From positions 1-47,106 of the forward strand of contig JAFTDT010000003.1 in the NCBI GenBank assembly GCA_017453985.1: 47,106 bases of DNA, read 5' to 3'. This document shows positions 15,439 to 23,636 of this stretch, in pieces. The translations under genes and the position numbers were made by a program. Within the stretch, counting starts at the first letter, position 1. Each line of letters begins with the position of its first letter. The notes under the pieces were generated by a model. The model saw only the letters and a list, made by a program, of their open reading frames with translations, was not told the DNA's origin and ran no database searches. The DNA is from Clostridia bacterium (GTDB lineage Bacteria > Bacillota > Clostridia > Oscillospirales > Butyricicoccaceae).

Positions 15439-16062
15439 TCAGTCTATCGTATAGCTGCCGCTGACGAGCACCGTGCAGCCGCCCGCGGTCTTGATGCCGC
15501 GTCCCTTGACGGTGACGATGTAAAGGTTGTTCTGGCTGAGCGAGCCGCCGCCGGTAAGCTCGTTTCCGGCGGAGAGATTTATCAGACCGGGGCTGCCGCC
15601 GGCGACGCAGGTCGCGCTGCCGATGCGCAGCAGTATCTCGCAGCCCACCTCGCCGGTCAGGGTCTTGCCCGCCTCCAGCTTGACGACCTTCCACGATTCG
15701 GAGGAGGAAGCCGCGCCGGAGCCGCCGCGGGCAATTACCGCGTCCGCCACGGCGTCCACCAGCTCGTCGCTGACGACGGCGGAGCCGAGCGAAGCGCGGT
15801 ATTCCTCCACCTTGCGGTCAAACTCGGCGTTCCACTCCCGCATGCGCTCGTCTATCTGGGCGTCGAACTCCTGCTTTTTTTCGGCAAACGCCTCGTCGAT
15901 CTGGCGCGCGGTCTGCGGCGCGAGCACGTCGTTTATGTAGCTCAGACTGACCAGCGGGTCACCCTTGGAGCCATAATCGGCGGCTATCGCAAAATAACCG
16001 GTGAGCGTCAGCAGGACGAGCAGCAATGTCGCCAGCCAGATATTCCACTTCCTCTTGTTCAT
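15439..16062 (-). CDS. Exported or membrane-anchored protein of unknown function
   Basis: 207 residues. A basic start and hydrophobic segment (about 7-28, ending IAADYG) form a signal anchor. The phrase GDPLVSLSYIND leads into a charged alpha-helical, probably coiled-coil stretch (about 50-95, with EKKQEFDAQIDERMREW). The C-terminal half is glycine-rich beta structure, with EILLRIGSATCV and YIVTVKGRGIK. I have the impression of a conserved clostridial family with these phrases, but I cannot name a function. It directly follows ndoA (2-base gap), so the two are cotranscribed. Confidence 0.7.
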   Translation of the reverse strand: MNKRKWNIWLATLLLVLLTLTGYFAIAADYGSKGDPLVSLSYINDVLAPQTARQIDEAFAEKKQEFDAQIDERMREWNAEFDRKVEEYRASLGSAVVSDELVDAVADAVIARGGSGAASSSESWKVVKLEAGKTLTGEVGCEILLRIGSATCVAGGSPGLINLSAGNELTGGGSLSQNNLYIVTVKGRGIKTAGGCTVLVSGSYTID

Positions 16063-16064
16063 TT

Positions 16065-16490
16065 TTACACCTCCGCGATAAGTCGCTCCTCGTCTGTACG
16101 CAGTCCGAGGCTGACTGCGATGGCGCCATCCACCTGCTGCATGACGTCGTCGTCAAGACAGCCCATGCGCTCGCGCAGCCTCTTTTTATCCAGTGTCCTT
16201 ATCTGCTCCAGCAATATGACGGAGCTTTTGGAAAGGCCATAGCTCCTTGCCGAGATTTCGATATGAGTGGGCAGGCGCGTCTTGTTCTGCTGCGAGGTTA
16301 TCGCCGCCGCGATGACGGTGGGGCTGTACCGGTTGCCGACGTCGTTCTGCACGATAAGCACCGGACGTATCCCGCCCTGCTCGCTGCCGATGACCGGACT
16401 GAGATCGGCGTAATATATCTCGCCGCGCCTGACGTTGTTATTGAGATTGTGTTCCAAGCCAATCACGCTCCGCAGGAAATAGTCGGACAT
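16065..16490 (-). CDS. ndoA: EndoA/MazF-type endoribonuclease toxin
   Basis: MazF-family toxins cut single-stranded mRNA at short motifs. The core [50 protein letters not shown] and [13 protein letters not shown] match Bacillus EndoA closely. The longest frame gives 141 residues with about 20 extra at the N-terminus; a TTG at 16457 or GTG at 16466 would give a more typical length. No antitoxin gene is found upstream: the 322 bases to 16812 contain no ORF of antitoxin size on the minus strand. A transcript start near 16571 is suggested by TTGACT and TATAAT separated by 19 bases. Confidence 0.93.
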   Translation of the reverse strand: MSDYFLRSVIGLEHNLNNNVRRGEIYYADLSPVIGSEQGGIRPVLIVQNDVGNRYSPTVIAAAITSQQNKTRLPTHIEISARSYGLSKSSVILLEQIRTLDKKRLRERMGCLDDDVMQQVDGAIAVSLGLRTDEERLIAEV

Positions 16491-16533
16491 GTCCGCATTG
16501 ATATTTTTCCACGCGAGGGCGGGTTTTAGTCAT
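16438..16533 (-). CDS. Possible 31-codon leader ORF overlapping the ndoA start
   Basis: ATG at 16533 follows AGGGA with eight bases between. The frame encodes [15 protein letters not shown]... and stops at 16438, inside the 5' end of ndoA in another frame. If ndoA starts at TTG 16457 this ORF would be translated across that start, allowing coupling. No similarity recognised; it may be chance. Confidence 0.2.
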   Translation of the reverse strand: MTKTRPRVEKYQCGHVRLFPAERDWLGTQSQ

Positions 16534-16812
16534 GCTGTTTTCCCTGCCGCATGAAAAATGCGGCGTGCCTGCATGACATTATATGCGCTTTGGCTTGTAC
16601 GGAGTCAAAGCTCCGTATACCTCAGTATACCACATATCGCGCCGGAGCGCAATTTTTTATTTTTCCGCCGAGAATTGCAATTTGCGCCCGATTCCGCCGA
16701 AGGGCAGTATTGCATTTATATCGGAAATATGCTATATATGAACTTAAGAATTTGCAAAACAATATATTTGGATTATTTGATAAAGCATTATCTTTAGCCA
16801 GGAGATGATAAA
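16491..16812. other. 322-base intergenic region between divergent ndoA and membrane protein gene
   Basis: It holds two divergent promoter candidates: minus strand TTGACT/TATAAT (16608-16603 and 16583-16578, spacer 19) toward ndoA, and plus strand TTGCAT/TATATA (16710-16738). It also holds a seven-bp hairpin GCCGCAT/ATGCGGC (16546-16564) in the ndoA leader. No antitoxin gene or RNA gene was recognised. Confidence 0.6.
16710..16738 (+). promoter_or_regulatory. Sigma-A promoter of the small membrane protein gene
   Basis: TTGCAT, a 17-base spacer and TATATA (16733-16738). About 75 bases of A+T-rich leader precede the ATG at 16813. Confidence 0.6.
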
Positions 16813-17187
16813 ATGAAGCGAAGACTGAAAAGAATTTTCAGCTCGGAGGGGCTGTTTTTGTTACTGTGTCTTGCCATTGTGTGGGGGGGATATGTGCTGC
16901 TCAAGGGCGTTCTGTCTGACCTTGATTATACCAATAAGGGATATTGCCGCTTATTGGCAATGTTTGGTACGGTTATTGCCGCCTTTGCATATATCGCGCA
17001 CTCAAAAACGGTTATGGGAGGAGTGGCATTAGGGTACGTAATAGGGTTTGCCGCCGGAGCGCTGCAAGAAGCGAATAGAATATATCCTTATGGTATGCCG
17101 GGGTATATGATGTGGGCGATAGTGTATTCAGGTGTAATTGCTTTGGCGATGATGTGGTCAGTAATAAAAAAGCCGGAGAAGAAATAA
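16813..17187 (+). CDS. Small four-pass membrane protein, unknown
   Basis: 124 residues with hydrophobic segments at about 13-32, 46-63, 67-84 and 99-116, and a basic cytoplasmic tail KKPEKK. The start is supported by AGGAG eight bases upstream. No family recognised. It stands alone between divergent ndoA and convergent nth, with its own promoter and a shared terminator. Confidence 0.65.
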   Translation: MKRRLKRIFSSEGLFLLLCLAIVWGGYVLLKGVLSDLDYTNKGYCRLLAMFGTVIAAFAYIAHSKTVMGGVALGYVIGFAAGALQEANRIYPYGMPGYMMWAIVYSGVIALAMMWSVIKKPEKK

Positions 17188-17193
17188 CAAAAA

Positions 17194-17215
17194 GAGCGCG
17201 GGCTGACCCGCGCTC
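17194..17215. terminator. Bidirectional terminator between convergent genes
   Basis: A nine-bp perfect G+C-rich stem (17194-17202 with 17207-17215) and a four-base loop. It is followed by TCAGATTTTATTTTT on the plus strand and by TTTTTGTTATTTC on the minus strand. Confidence 0.88.
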
Positions 17216-17222
17216 TCAGATT

Positions 17223-17855
17223 TTATTTTTCCGCCGAGGGGCAGCAGTCCGCCAGCGGACATGCGCCGCATTTTGGGCTGCGGGCGGTGCATATATCGCG
17301 CCCGAAATGCACGAAGCGATGGCACAGCGACGCCTGCTCCTGCGGCTGGACGATATCGCTCAGCGCCAGCTCGACCTTATACGGGTCCTTGCTGCCGCCG
17401 GGTATCAGCCCCAGCCGGTTGGAGATGCGTATGCAGTGGGTGTCCGCGACGACGGCGGGCTTGCCGTAGAGGTCGGAGACGATGAGATTGGCTATCTTGC
17501 GCCCGACGCCGGGCAGGGTAAGAAGCTCCTCCACCGTGTCCGGCACTCTGCCGCCGAAGTCCGCGATGAGCCTTTGCGCGCAGAGCTTTATGTCGCGCGC
17601 CTTGGTGCGGAAAAGCCCGCAGGGGCGGATTATCCGGCACAGCTCCTCCATATCCGCCTCGGCAAACGCCTCCAGCGTGGGGTAGCGGGCGAACAGCACC
17701 TCCGTCACGGTATTCACCCGCGCGTCGGTACACTGGGCGGAGAGCCGCGCGGCAAAAAGCAGCTCGTAATCCTGCCCGGAGTCCAGCGAACAGGCGTCGG
17801 GATAATGCTCCCGCAGAACGTCCGCGATATGCGCCGCCTTCTTCTTCATGTCCAT
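17223..17855 (-). CDS. nth: Endonuclease III (DNA glycosylase/AP lyase)
   Basis: Nth removes oxidised pyrimidines and nicks abasic sites in base-excision repair. From ATG 17855 (GAGGTG 11 bases upstream) it is 210 residues, the usual length. The helix-hairpin-helix LPGVGRKIANLIVSD carries the catalytic lysine, VADTH holds the catalytic aspartate, and the end has the [4Fe-4S] pattern C-x6-C-x2-C-x5-C. The open frame to 17909 is longer but lacks a better Shine-Dalgarno. Single gene, convergent with the membrane protein gene. Confidence 0.96.
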   Translation of the reverse strand: MDMKKKAAHIADVLREHYPDACSLDSGQDYELLFAARLSAQCTDARVNTVTEVLFARYPTLEAFAEADMEELCRIIRPCGLFRTKARDIKLCAQRLIADFGGRVPDTVEELLTLPGVGRKIANLIVSDLYGKPAVVADTHCIRISNRLGLIPGGSKDPYKVELALSDIVQPQEQASLCHRFVHFGRDICTARSPKCGACPLADCCPSAEK

Positions 17856-17923
17856 TGTGCAGAAAACACCTCTTTTCGGCTGAAAAGCCGATAAAATTTT
17901 ACACCTCACATTATAGCAAAATA

Positions 17924-17952
17924 TTGAAAAAAATGCAAAATTGGTATATAAT
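17924..17952 (+). promoter_or_regulatory. Sigma-A promoter of glyA
   Basis: TTGAAA (17924-17929), a 17-base spacer and a perfect TATAAT (17947-17952). The leader to the ATG at 17992 is short. Confidence 0.8.
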
Positions 17953-17991
17953 ATTGCAATTCAGAGATAAAGATAACAGGAGGACGGCGGC

Positions 17992-19236
17992 ATGCTGGAG
18001 AAAATCATGAGCTTTGTGGAGGAGAGCGACCGGGAGGCAGGCTCTGCGGTGCGGCGCGAATACGCCCGCCAGCAGCGCAATATCGAGCTGATAGCCTCGG
18101 AGAATATCGCCAGTCCGGCGGTGATAGCCGCCATGGCGACCTGCCTGACCAACAAATATGCCGAGGGCTATCCCGGCAGACGCTATTACGGAGGCTGCGA
18201 GTACGTGGATGAGCTGGAGGAGCTTGCCCGCCGCCGCGCCTGCGAGCTTTTCGGCGCGGAGCATGCCAATGTGCAGCCGCATTCCGGCGCCAATGCCAAC
18301 AACGCGGTGTTTTTCGCGCTGCTGAAGCCGGGCGACGCCGTGCTGGGGCTGAACCTTGCGCACGGCGGGCATCTGTCCCACGGCAGCCCGGTTAATATCT
18401 CCGGCGCTTATTTCGATATCGTGCCCTACGGACTGGACGAAAAAACGGAGACGATAGATTACGAGCAGGTGCGCCGGCTTGCGCGGGAGCGCCGCCCAAA
18501 GCTGATACTGGCGGGAGCCTCGGCATATCCGCGCGAGATACGCTTTGACATATTCGCGGAGATAGCGCGGGAGATCGGCGCTTATCTGATGGCGGACATG
18601 GCGCATATCGCGGGGCTGGTCGCGGCGGGGCTGCACATGAACCCCGTGGAGTACGCCGACGTGGTCACCACCACCACGCACAAGACTCTGCGCGGACCGC
18701 GCGGCGGCATGATCCTCTGCAAAAAGGAGCTGGCGCAGCAGATCGACAAGGCGGTGTTTCCCGGCACGCAGGGCGGACCGCTGGAGCATGTCATCGCGGC
18801 AAAGGCGGTGTGCTTCGGCGAGGCGCAGCGTCCGGAGTTCAAGCAGTATCAGCAGCAGGTGATAAAAAACGCCGCCGTGCTGGCAGAGGCGATGCTGGCG
18901 GAGGGATTCCGCCTCGTTTCCGGCGGCACGGACAATCATCTGATGCTCGTCGATTTGCAGAATATGGGCGTCACAGGCAAGGAGCTGCAGCAGCGGCTCG
19001 ACTCGGTGTACATAACGGCGAATAAAAACGCCGTGCCAAACGACCCGCAGGGTATGTTCGTCACCAGCGGCATTCGCGTGGGCACGCCGGCGGTGACGAC
19101 GCGCGGCTTCCGCGAGGCGGAGATGAAGGAGATCGCGCGGCTGATAAGGCTGGCGGCGACGGACTTTGAGGGCAGCGCAGAGCATATCCGGCAGAGCGTG
19201 ACGGCGATGTGCGAAAAATATCCGCTGTACGCCTGA
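17992..19236 (+). CDS. glyA: Serine hydroxymethyltransferase
   Basis: GlyA is the PLP enzyme that turns serine and tetrahydrofolate into glycine and methylene-THF. That cofactor is also needed by ThyX, encoded 2 kb downstream. 414 residues with [31 protein letters not shown], the Schiff-base lysine block [15 protein letters not shown] (about 220-234), and [23 protein letters not shown] precedes the ATG by seven to eight bases. Strong own promoter. Confidence 0.98.
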   Translation: MLEKIMSFVEESDREAGSAVRREYARQQRNIELIASENIASPAVIAAMATCLTNKYAEGYPGRRYYGGCEYVDELEELARRRACELFGAEHANVQPHSGANANNAVFFALLKPGDAVLGLNLAHGGHLSHGSPVNISGAYFDIVPYGLDEKTETIDYEQVRRLARERRPKLILAGASAYPREIRFDIFAEIAREIGAYLMADMAHIAGLVAAGLHMNPVEYADVVTTTTHKTLRGPRGGMILCKKELAQQIDKAVFPGTQGGPLEHVIAAKAVCFGEAQRPEFKQYQQQVIKNAAVLAEAMLAEGFRLVSGGTDNHLMLVDLQNMGVTGKELQQRLDSVYITANKNAVPNDPQGMFVTSGIRVGTPAVTTRGFREAEMKEIARLIRLAATDFEGSAEHIRQSVTAMCEKYPLYA

Positions 19237-19268
19237 CGCCCGGCGGCAAGGCAGCAAGCTATATCCTC

Positions 19269-19289
19269 GCCGCCGGAGGTTCCGGCGGC
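19269..19289 (+). other. Nine-bp hairpin between glyA and the CPBP protease gene
   Basis: GCCGCCGGA/TCCGGCGGC with a three-base loop, with no T-run after it. It may be an RNA stability element or a weak pause site; not called a terminator. Confidence 0.4.
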
Positions 19290-19314
19290 GGTTTGATGAA
19301 ACGGACGGTGTGAA

Positions 19315-20160
19315 ATGGAAAGCAAGGGCGGAAAATATTTGAAAAATATCGGCGCGGTATTCGGCTATTTGGCGCTGCACCTCGGCGTACAGGTGGCGTG
19401 CGGTACGGTGCTGACGATATTATTCATGATAAGCGCGATCGCAAGCGGCCGCGCGGCGAATATGGAAGAACTTGCCGTGAAAATGCTGCAGGACAACAGT
19501 ACGCTGATACTGATATTCAGCAGCGCGGTGACGCTGCTGACGGTGTTTCTCATTGCGAGGTCGCGGCGGGAGGGCTTCGGCAGCTTTTGCGGCTTTGCGC
19601 GCATTCCCGCGAGGGAGGCGGCGCTGTGCCTGCTGGCGGGCGTCGCGGGCAATGTCTGGCTGAGCATGCTGCTCTATATGCTGCCGATACCGGCGTCGGT
19701 GATGGAGCAGTACAGCGAGGCGTATGCCGCGCTTTCCTCCGCCGCGCCGTGGGCGGACGTGCTGGCGACGGTGCTTGCCGCGCCGCTGGTGGAGGAAGTG
19801 ATATACCGCGGACTGGTGATGAAGCATTTGGGGCGCATTATGCCGGCCGCGGCGGCGGTGGCAGTGCAGGCGCTGCTCTTCGGCGCGGGACACGGAGCGC
19901 TGCTGTGGATGGCGTATGCCGCGGCGATAGGAGTCATCATGGGATATATCCGCGTGGTAACGGGCAGTCTTTGGCCGTCGCTGCTGTTCCATATCGCCTT
20001 CAATGCCTCGTCGTATCTGGTGGACTGGCTGGCGGAGAACGTGCTGACGGATGCTTCGCTGCCGGGCGTGCTGGCGGCGTCTGCGGCGGCGCTGGGGCTG
20101 CTTCTTTTGGCGATATATCGCAGCGCATCCCGCCGCGAGCAAAGCGGCGCGGAGCTGTAA
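19315..20160 (+). CDS. CPBP-family intramembrane metalloprotease
   Basis: 281 residues and about eight hydrophobic segments. The abortive-infection/CPBP (Rce1-like) motifs are present: EEVIYRGL (motif 1, glutamates and arginine), FGAGHG (motif 2 histidine) and a late FHIAFN (motif 3). Such proteins are intramembrane glutamate-dependent proteases; targets in Clostridia are mostly unknown. It follows glyA by 78 bases and is probably cotranscribed. A second, only distantly similar CPBP gene lies at 24466. Confidence 0.88.
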   Translation: MESKGGKYLKNIGAVFGYLALHLGVQVACGTVLTILFMISAIASGRAANMEELAVKMLQDNSTLILIFSSAVTLLTVFLIARSRREGFGSFCGFARIPAREAALCLLAGVAGNVWLSMLLYMLPIPASVMEQYSEAYAALSSAAPWADVLATVLAAPLVEEVIYRGLVMKHLGRIMPAAAAVAVQALLFGAGHGALLWMAYAAAIGVIMGYIRVVTGSLWPSLLFHIAFNASSYLVDWLAENVLTDASLPGVLAASAAALGLLLLAIYRSASRREQSGAEL

Positions 20161-20186
20161 AAAAGATTTGACGGAGGCTTGACGAT

Positions 20187-20438
20187 ATGCTGGAGTTCAG
20201 GTATGACACGCAGCTTCTCATCGAGGGCAAGGGGCTGGACGAGGACGCGATAAACGACTATATAAGGGAGCATTTTGAGGGCGACTCGCTGCTGGCGATA
20301 GGCGACGAGGAGCTGATAAAGATACATTTTCATACCAACGAGCCGTGGAAGATACTGGAATACTGCGCCTCGCTGGGCGAGATACACGATATCGTGATAG
20401 AGGACATGGACAGGCAGTCGAGAGGACTGCAGGGGTAG
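20187..20438 (+). CDS. Stand-alone FakA/DAK2-kinase middle-domain-like protein
   Basis: 83 residues. The phrases FRYDTQLLIEGKGLDEDAI, GDSLLAIGDEELIKIHFHTNEPWKILEYC and GEIHDIVIEDM match the segment of fatty-acid kinase FakA (DAK2-domain family) that lies between the kinase domain and the DegV-like end. The kinase domain itself and a DegV partner are absent here. Short free-standing versions occur in Clostridia; the role is unclear, perhaps a FakB or DegV adaptor. It starts 26 bases after the CPBP gene with GGAGG before the ATG. Confidence 0.75.
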   Translation: MLEFRYDTQLLIEGKGLDEDAINDYIREHFEGDSLLAIGDEELIKIHFHTNEPWKILEYCASLGEIHDIVIEDMDRQSRGLQG

Positions 20439-20513
20439 AAGGAAAACGAATGAAGCTCAGCGGACATGTAAATGACAAAGACGGAGCGGCGGCATTGTTC
20501 AGATAATTGCAGG

Positions 20514-20542
20514 TTGTGCAGCGCGCTTTTATTTGATATAAT
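20514..20542 (+). promoter_or_regulatory. Promoter of the WecG/TagA-thyX-tmk run
   Basis: TTGTGC (20514-20519), a 17-base spacer and a perfect TATAAT (20537-20542), 50 bases before the ATG at 20593. No clear terminator was found between here and 34459, so one long transcript is possible. Confidence 0.6.
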
Positions 20543-20592
20543 ATTTTTATTGTGTTATTGTGTAGCCGGAGACGGCGGTCAAGAGGTGACGG

Positions 20593-21327
20593 ATGCGAAA
20601 GCAGATAATGGACATAGGCTTTGACAGCCTGAGCATGGAGGAGGCGCTGGACGCGGCGATGGAGCGCATCGCCGCCGGGGAGAGGTGCCGCGTGGTCACG
20701 CCCAATGCCGAGCATGCGCTCATGTGCAGGCGGGACAGGCGGCTTTTGGAGATAATCAATTCCTCCGGGCTGGTGCTGCCCGACGGGATAAGCGTGGTGC
20801 TGGCGTCGCGGATAATCGGCGACCCCGTGCGGCAGAAGCTGGCGGGTGTGGAGTTTGCCGACGCGCTGTGCGGCAGGCTGGCGGAGGCGGGCAGGAGCCT
20901 GTTCCTCTTTGGGGCAAAGCCGGGCGTGGCAGAGCAGGCGGCGGATAAGCTGCGGGAAAAATATCCCGGACTGACGGTGGCAGGCTGCCTGGATGGATAT
21001 TACGACGACGAAAGCAAGGTCGTGGAGAAGATAAACGCCGCACCGGCGGATGCGCTGTTCGTCTGTCTCGGCGCGCCGAAGCAGGAGTATTTCATGGCGG
21101 CGCACGAGCGCGAGCTGAACGTGAGCCTCATGGCGGGGCTGGGCGGCACGATGGACGTGCTGGCGGGCAACGTCCGCCGCGCGCCGGATATATTTATAAA
21201 GCTCGGTCTGGAATGGCTGTACCGGCTGCTGCGCGAGCCGCGCCGCATCGGGCGCATGGCAAAGCTGCCGGCATATCTGGTACAGGCGGTATGGTTCAGA
21301 TTGAGGGGAGGCGGAAAACATGCTTAA
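20593..21327 (+). CDS. WecG/TagA/CpsF-family glycosyltransferase
   Basis: 244 residues. TPNAEHALMCRRD, GLVLPDGISVVLASR, FLFGAKPGVA, DALFVCLGAPKQEYFM, GLGGTMDVLAGNVRRAPD and GLEWLYRLLREPRRIGR are the family signature. These enzymes add N-acetylmannosamine or similar sugars to undecaprenyl-linked intermediates for wall teichoic acid or other surface glycans, at the inner face of the membrane. The last eight bases overlap thyX. No other glycan genes adjoin it, so the polymer is unknown. Confidence 0.93.
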   Translation: MRKQIMDIGFDSLSMEEALDAAMERIAAGERCRVVTPNAEHALMCRRDRRLLEIINSSGLVLPDGISVVLASRIIGDPVRQKLAGVEFADALCGRLAEAGRSLFLFGAKPGVAEQAADKLREKYPGLTVAGCLDGYYDDESKVVEKINAAPADALFVCLGAPKQEYFMAAHERELNVSLMAGLGGTMDVLAGNVRRAPDIFIKLGLEWLYRLLREPRRIGRMAKLPAYLVQAVWFRLRGGGKHA

Positions 21328-22081
21328 GGTCAGGCTCATCGCGCATACGCCGGAGCCGGAAAAGCTGGTCGCCGCGGCGGCTATGATATGCTATTCTCCG
21401 TCCGGCGCGGACGAGATAATGGAGGGGCTGTCACCGGAGAAGGTGGACGGCTTTCTCCGCATGCTGACGGATATGGGGCACGAAAGCCCGATAGAGCATG
21501 CGAGCTTTACCTTCGCGGCGGAGGGCGTTTCGCGCAGTCTGCTGGCGCAGCTTACCCGCCACCGCATCGCGTCCTTCAGCGTGCAGTCGCAGAGATACGT
21601 GCGAGGCAGGGAGCCGTCATTCATCACACCGCCGGAGATAGCGGCGGACAAGGCGGCGGCGGAGATATATGAGGCGAGCATGCGCCGCGCGTGGGAGGAC
21701 TACGGGCGGCTGGCAGAGCTGCTTTTCGAGCGGCATTTAAGGGAGTTGACGGAGGCGGGCGAGGACGAGCGATCGGCGCGCAAAAAGGCGGAAAAGGCGG
21801 CCATCGAGGACGCGCGTTTTGTGCTGCCCAATGCCTGCGAGACCAAGCTGGTCATGACCATGAACGCCCGCTCGCTGCACAATTTCTTCCGTCTGCGCTG
21901 CTGCATGCGGGCGCAGTGGGAGATACGCGAGCTGGCGTGGCAGATGCTGGAGCAGTGCCGCGCGGCGGCGCCGGGGCTGTTTGCCAAGGCGGGTCCCTCC
22001 TGCGCTTACGGCGCGTGCAGCGAAGGCAAGATGAGCTGCGGCAGGGCGGCGGAGGTACGCAGGCGGTGCGGCAATGTCTGA
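21320..22081 (+). CDS. thyX: Flavin-dependent thymidylate synthase
   Basis: ThyX methylates dUMP to dTMP using methylene-THF, FAD and NADPH. 253 residues with HESPIEHASFTF and the defining ThyX motif RHRIASFSVQSQRY (residues 80-93). Later come DARFVLPNACETKLVMTMNARSL... and FFRLRCCMRAQWEIRELA. The C-terminal end has a cysteine cluster (about residues 230-250: C..GAC.EGKMSC, then C) that is not essential to the fold but is seen in some clostridial members. The end overlaps tmk by eight bases, so the maker and the kinase of dTMP are coupled. Confidence 0.97.
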   Translation: MLKVRLIAHTPEPEKLVAAAAMICYSPSGADEIMEGLSPEKVDGFLRMLTDMGHESPIEHASFTFAAEGVSRSLLAQLTRHRIASFSVQSQRYVRGREPSFITPPEIAADKAAAEIYEASMRRAWEDYGRLAELLFERHLRELTEAGEDERSARKKAEKAAIEDARFVLPNACETKLVMTMNARSLHNFFRLRCCMRAQWEIRELAWQMLEQCRAAAPGLFAKAGPSCAYGACSEGKMSCGRAAEVRRRCGNV

Positions 22082-22736
22082 ACGGCTTTTTGTGATAGAG
22101 GGGACGGACGGCAGCGGCAAATCCACGCAGTTTGCCCTGTTGGACGAGGCGCTGACGGCGCGGGGCGTGACGCACCGCACGGTGCGCTTTCCGCGATACG
22201 GGCAGCCGTCCGCCGCCATGCTGGAGATGTATCTGCGCGGCGGCTTCGGCGCCGACCCGGAGAGCGTAAATCCCTACGCCGCGTCGAGCTTTTTCGCCAT
22301 GGACAGGTACGCCTCCTTCCAGACGGACTGGCGGGAGGATTATCTGCGCGGCGTGCCGGTGCTGTGCGACCGCTACACCACCTCCAACGCGATGCATCAG
22401 GCGTCCAAGCTGCCGCCGGAGCAGGCGGCGGGATTTCTTAAATGGCTGTTTGACTACGAATACCGTCTGCTGGGGCTGCCAGAGCCGACGCAGGTGTTCT
22501 TCCTTGATATGCCGACGGAGCATGCCGTGCGGCTGCTGCACAGGCGGCAGGGCGACGGCGGCGATATACACGAGCGGGACACGGCGTATCTGGCAAAATG
22601 CCGCGAGCGCGCGCTGGAGGTCTGCCGCCGCTGCGGCTGGGAGCTGATACGCTGCGCGGAGGGCGGCAGAGTGAGACCCGCGGAGGAAATACACGCGGAA
22701 ATACTGGAAAAAATAACAAAAACGTTGGGAGTTTGA
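22074..22736 (+). CDS. tmk: Thymidylate kinase
   Basis: Phosphorylates dTMP to dTDP. 220 residues with P-loop EGTDGSGKST (9-18), RFPRYGQPS, CDRYTTSNAMHQASK (DRY motif) and HRRQ..GGDIHE in the lid region. It differs from many bacterial Tmk proteins by a longer insertion before the DRY motif (ending NPYAASSFFAMDRYASF), as in the clostridial thymidylate-kinase-like branch. Directly coupled to thyX. Confidence 0.93.
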   Translation: MSERLFVIEGTDGSGKSTQFALLDEALTARGVTHRTVRFPRYGQPSAAMLEMYLRGGFGADPESVNPYAASSFFAMDRYASFQTDWREDYLRGVPVLCDRYTTSNAMHQASKLPPEQAAGFLKWLFDYEYRLLGLPEPTQVFFLDMPTEHAVRLLHRRQGDGGDIHERDTAYLAKCRERALEVCRRCGWELIRCAEGGRVRPAEEIHAEILEKITKTLGV

Positions 22737-22739
22737 TTT

Positions 22740-23636
22740 ATGCTTGATTTCAAGCAGCTTGAAGTGAAGGACAGGGAGAGCGTCGATCCGTATCTGCAAT
22801 CGGACGGCGCGATAATGAGCGACCGCTGCTTCGCCACGCTCTACATATGGGCGGAGCACTACGGCGTGGAGACCTGCGAGCTGGATGGCACGCTGTACAC
22901 CAAGGCGGAGCTGGGCGAAGGATTTACGACCTATTACATGCCGCTCGGCGGCTCGCTGGCGCATGCCGCGCAGGTGCTGGAGGAGGATGCCGCCGCGCGC
23001 GGCCGTCCCTACGAGATAGTGCTGCTGACCGAGGCGGGCAAGGCAGAGCTGGAGGCGGCGTTCCCGGACAAATACGAGTTTGAGGAGCAGCGCTCGGAGT
23101 TCGATTACGTGTACAACGCCGAGGATCTGATAAACCTTACGGGCAAGAAGTACCACGGCAAGCGCAATTTTATCAACCGCTTCAAGGCGGAATACGCGGG
23201 ACGCTGGGAATATTCCGACGTGGAGCCGGAGCGTGACCGCGAGGAGATACTGGAGTTTCTGCACGAATGGTGCATGCAGCGGGACGACGAGAACTGCGAG
23301 GATTACCGCTATGAGTATTCCGCCATCCGCCGTGCGCTGGACAATTATCACGAGCTGGGCTTTCTCGGCGGGGCGATACGGCTGGACGGGCATATGATAG
23401 CCTTCACGCTGGCTTGCCCGCAGAACGGCGAGGTCATGGAGATATTGATAGAGAAGGCGGACGCAGAGATAGACGGCGCCTATCAGATGATAAACAAGGA
23501 GTTTGCTTCGCGCAACGCCGTGGGCTACCGCTATATCAACCGTGAGGAGGATATGGGCATACCGGGGCTGCGTCAGGCAAAGCTGTCCTACGAGCCGTGC
23601 GGGCTGACGGAAAAATACCGGGCGGTGCCGAGGTGA
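22740..23636 (+). CDS. DUF2156 (phosphatidylglycerol lysyltransferase C-terminal-like) protein
   Basis: 298 residues. The DUF2156 pattern is present: SDRCFATLYIWAEHY, the LPC/EFDY-like QRSEFDYVYNAEDLINLTGKKYHGKRNFINRF segment, and late AYQMINKEFA and YINREEDMGIPGLRQAK. The fold is a double GNAT, as in MprF, the aminoacyl-phospholipid synthase, but here without the membrane part. Free-standing members may aminoacylate other acceptors; no substrate can be inferred. Its stop overlaps the next GNAT gene (TGATG). Confidence 0.88.
   Translation: MLDFKQLEVKDRESVDPYLQSDGAIMSDRCFATLYIWAEHYGVETCELDGTLYTKAELGEGFTTYYMPLGGSLAHAAQVLEEDAAARGRPYEIVLLTEAGKAELEAAFPDKYEFEEQRSEFDYVYNAEDLINLTGKKYHGKRNFINRFKAEYAGRWEYSDVEPERDREEILEFLHEWCMQRDDENCEDYRYEYSAIRRALDNYHELGFLGGAIRLDGHMIAFTLACPQNGEVMEILIEKADAEIDGAYQMINKEFASRNAVGYRYINREEDMGIPGLRQAKLSYEPCGLTEKYRAVPR

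Noticed and set aside
20439-20592. 18-codon ORF (MKLSGHVNDKDG...) before the WecG/TagA gene
   Set aside because: Too short, only a weak AGGA upstream, and no coupling to a neighbour.
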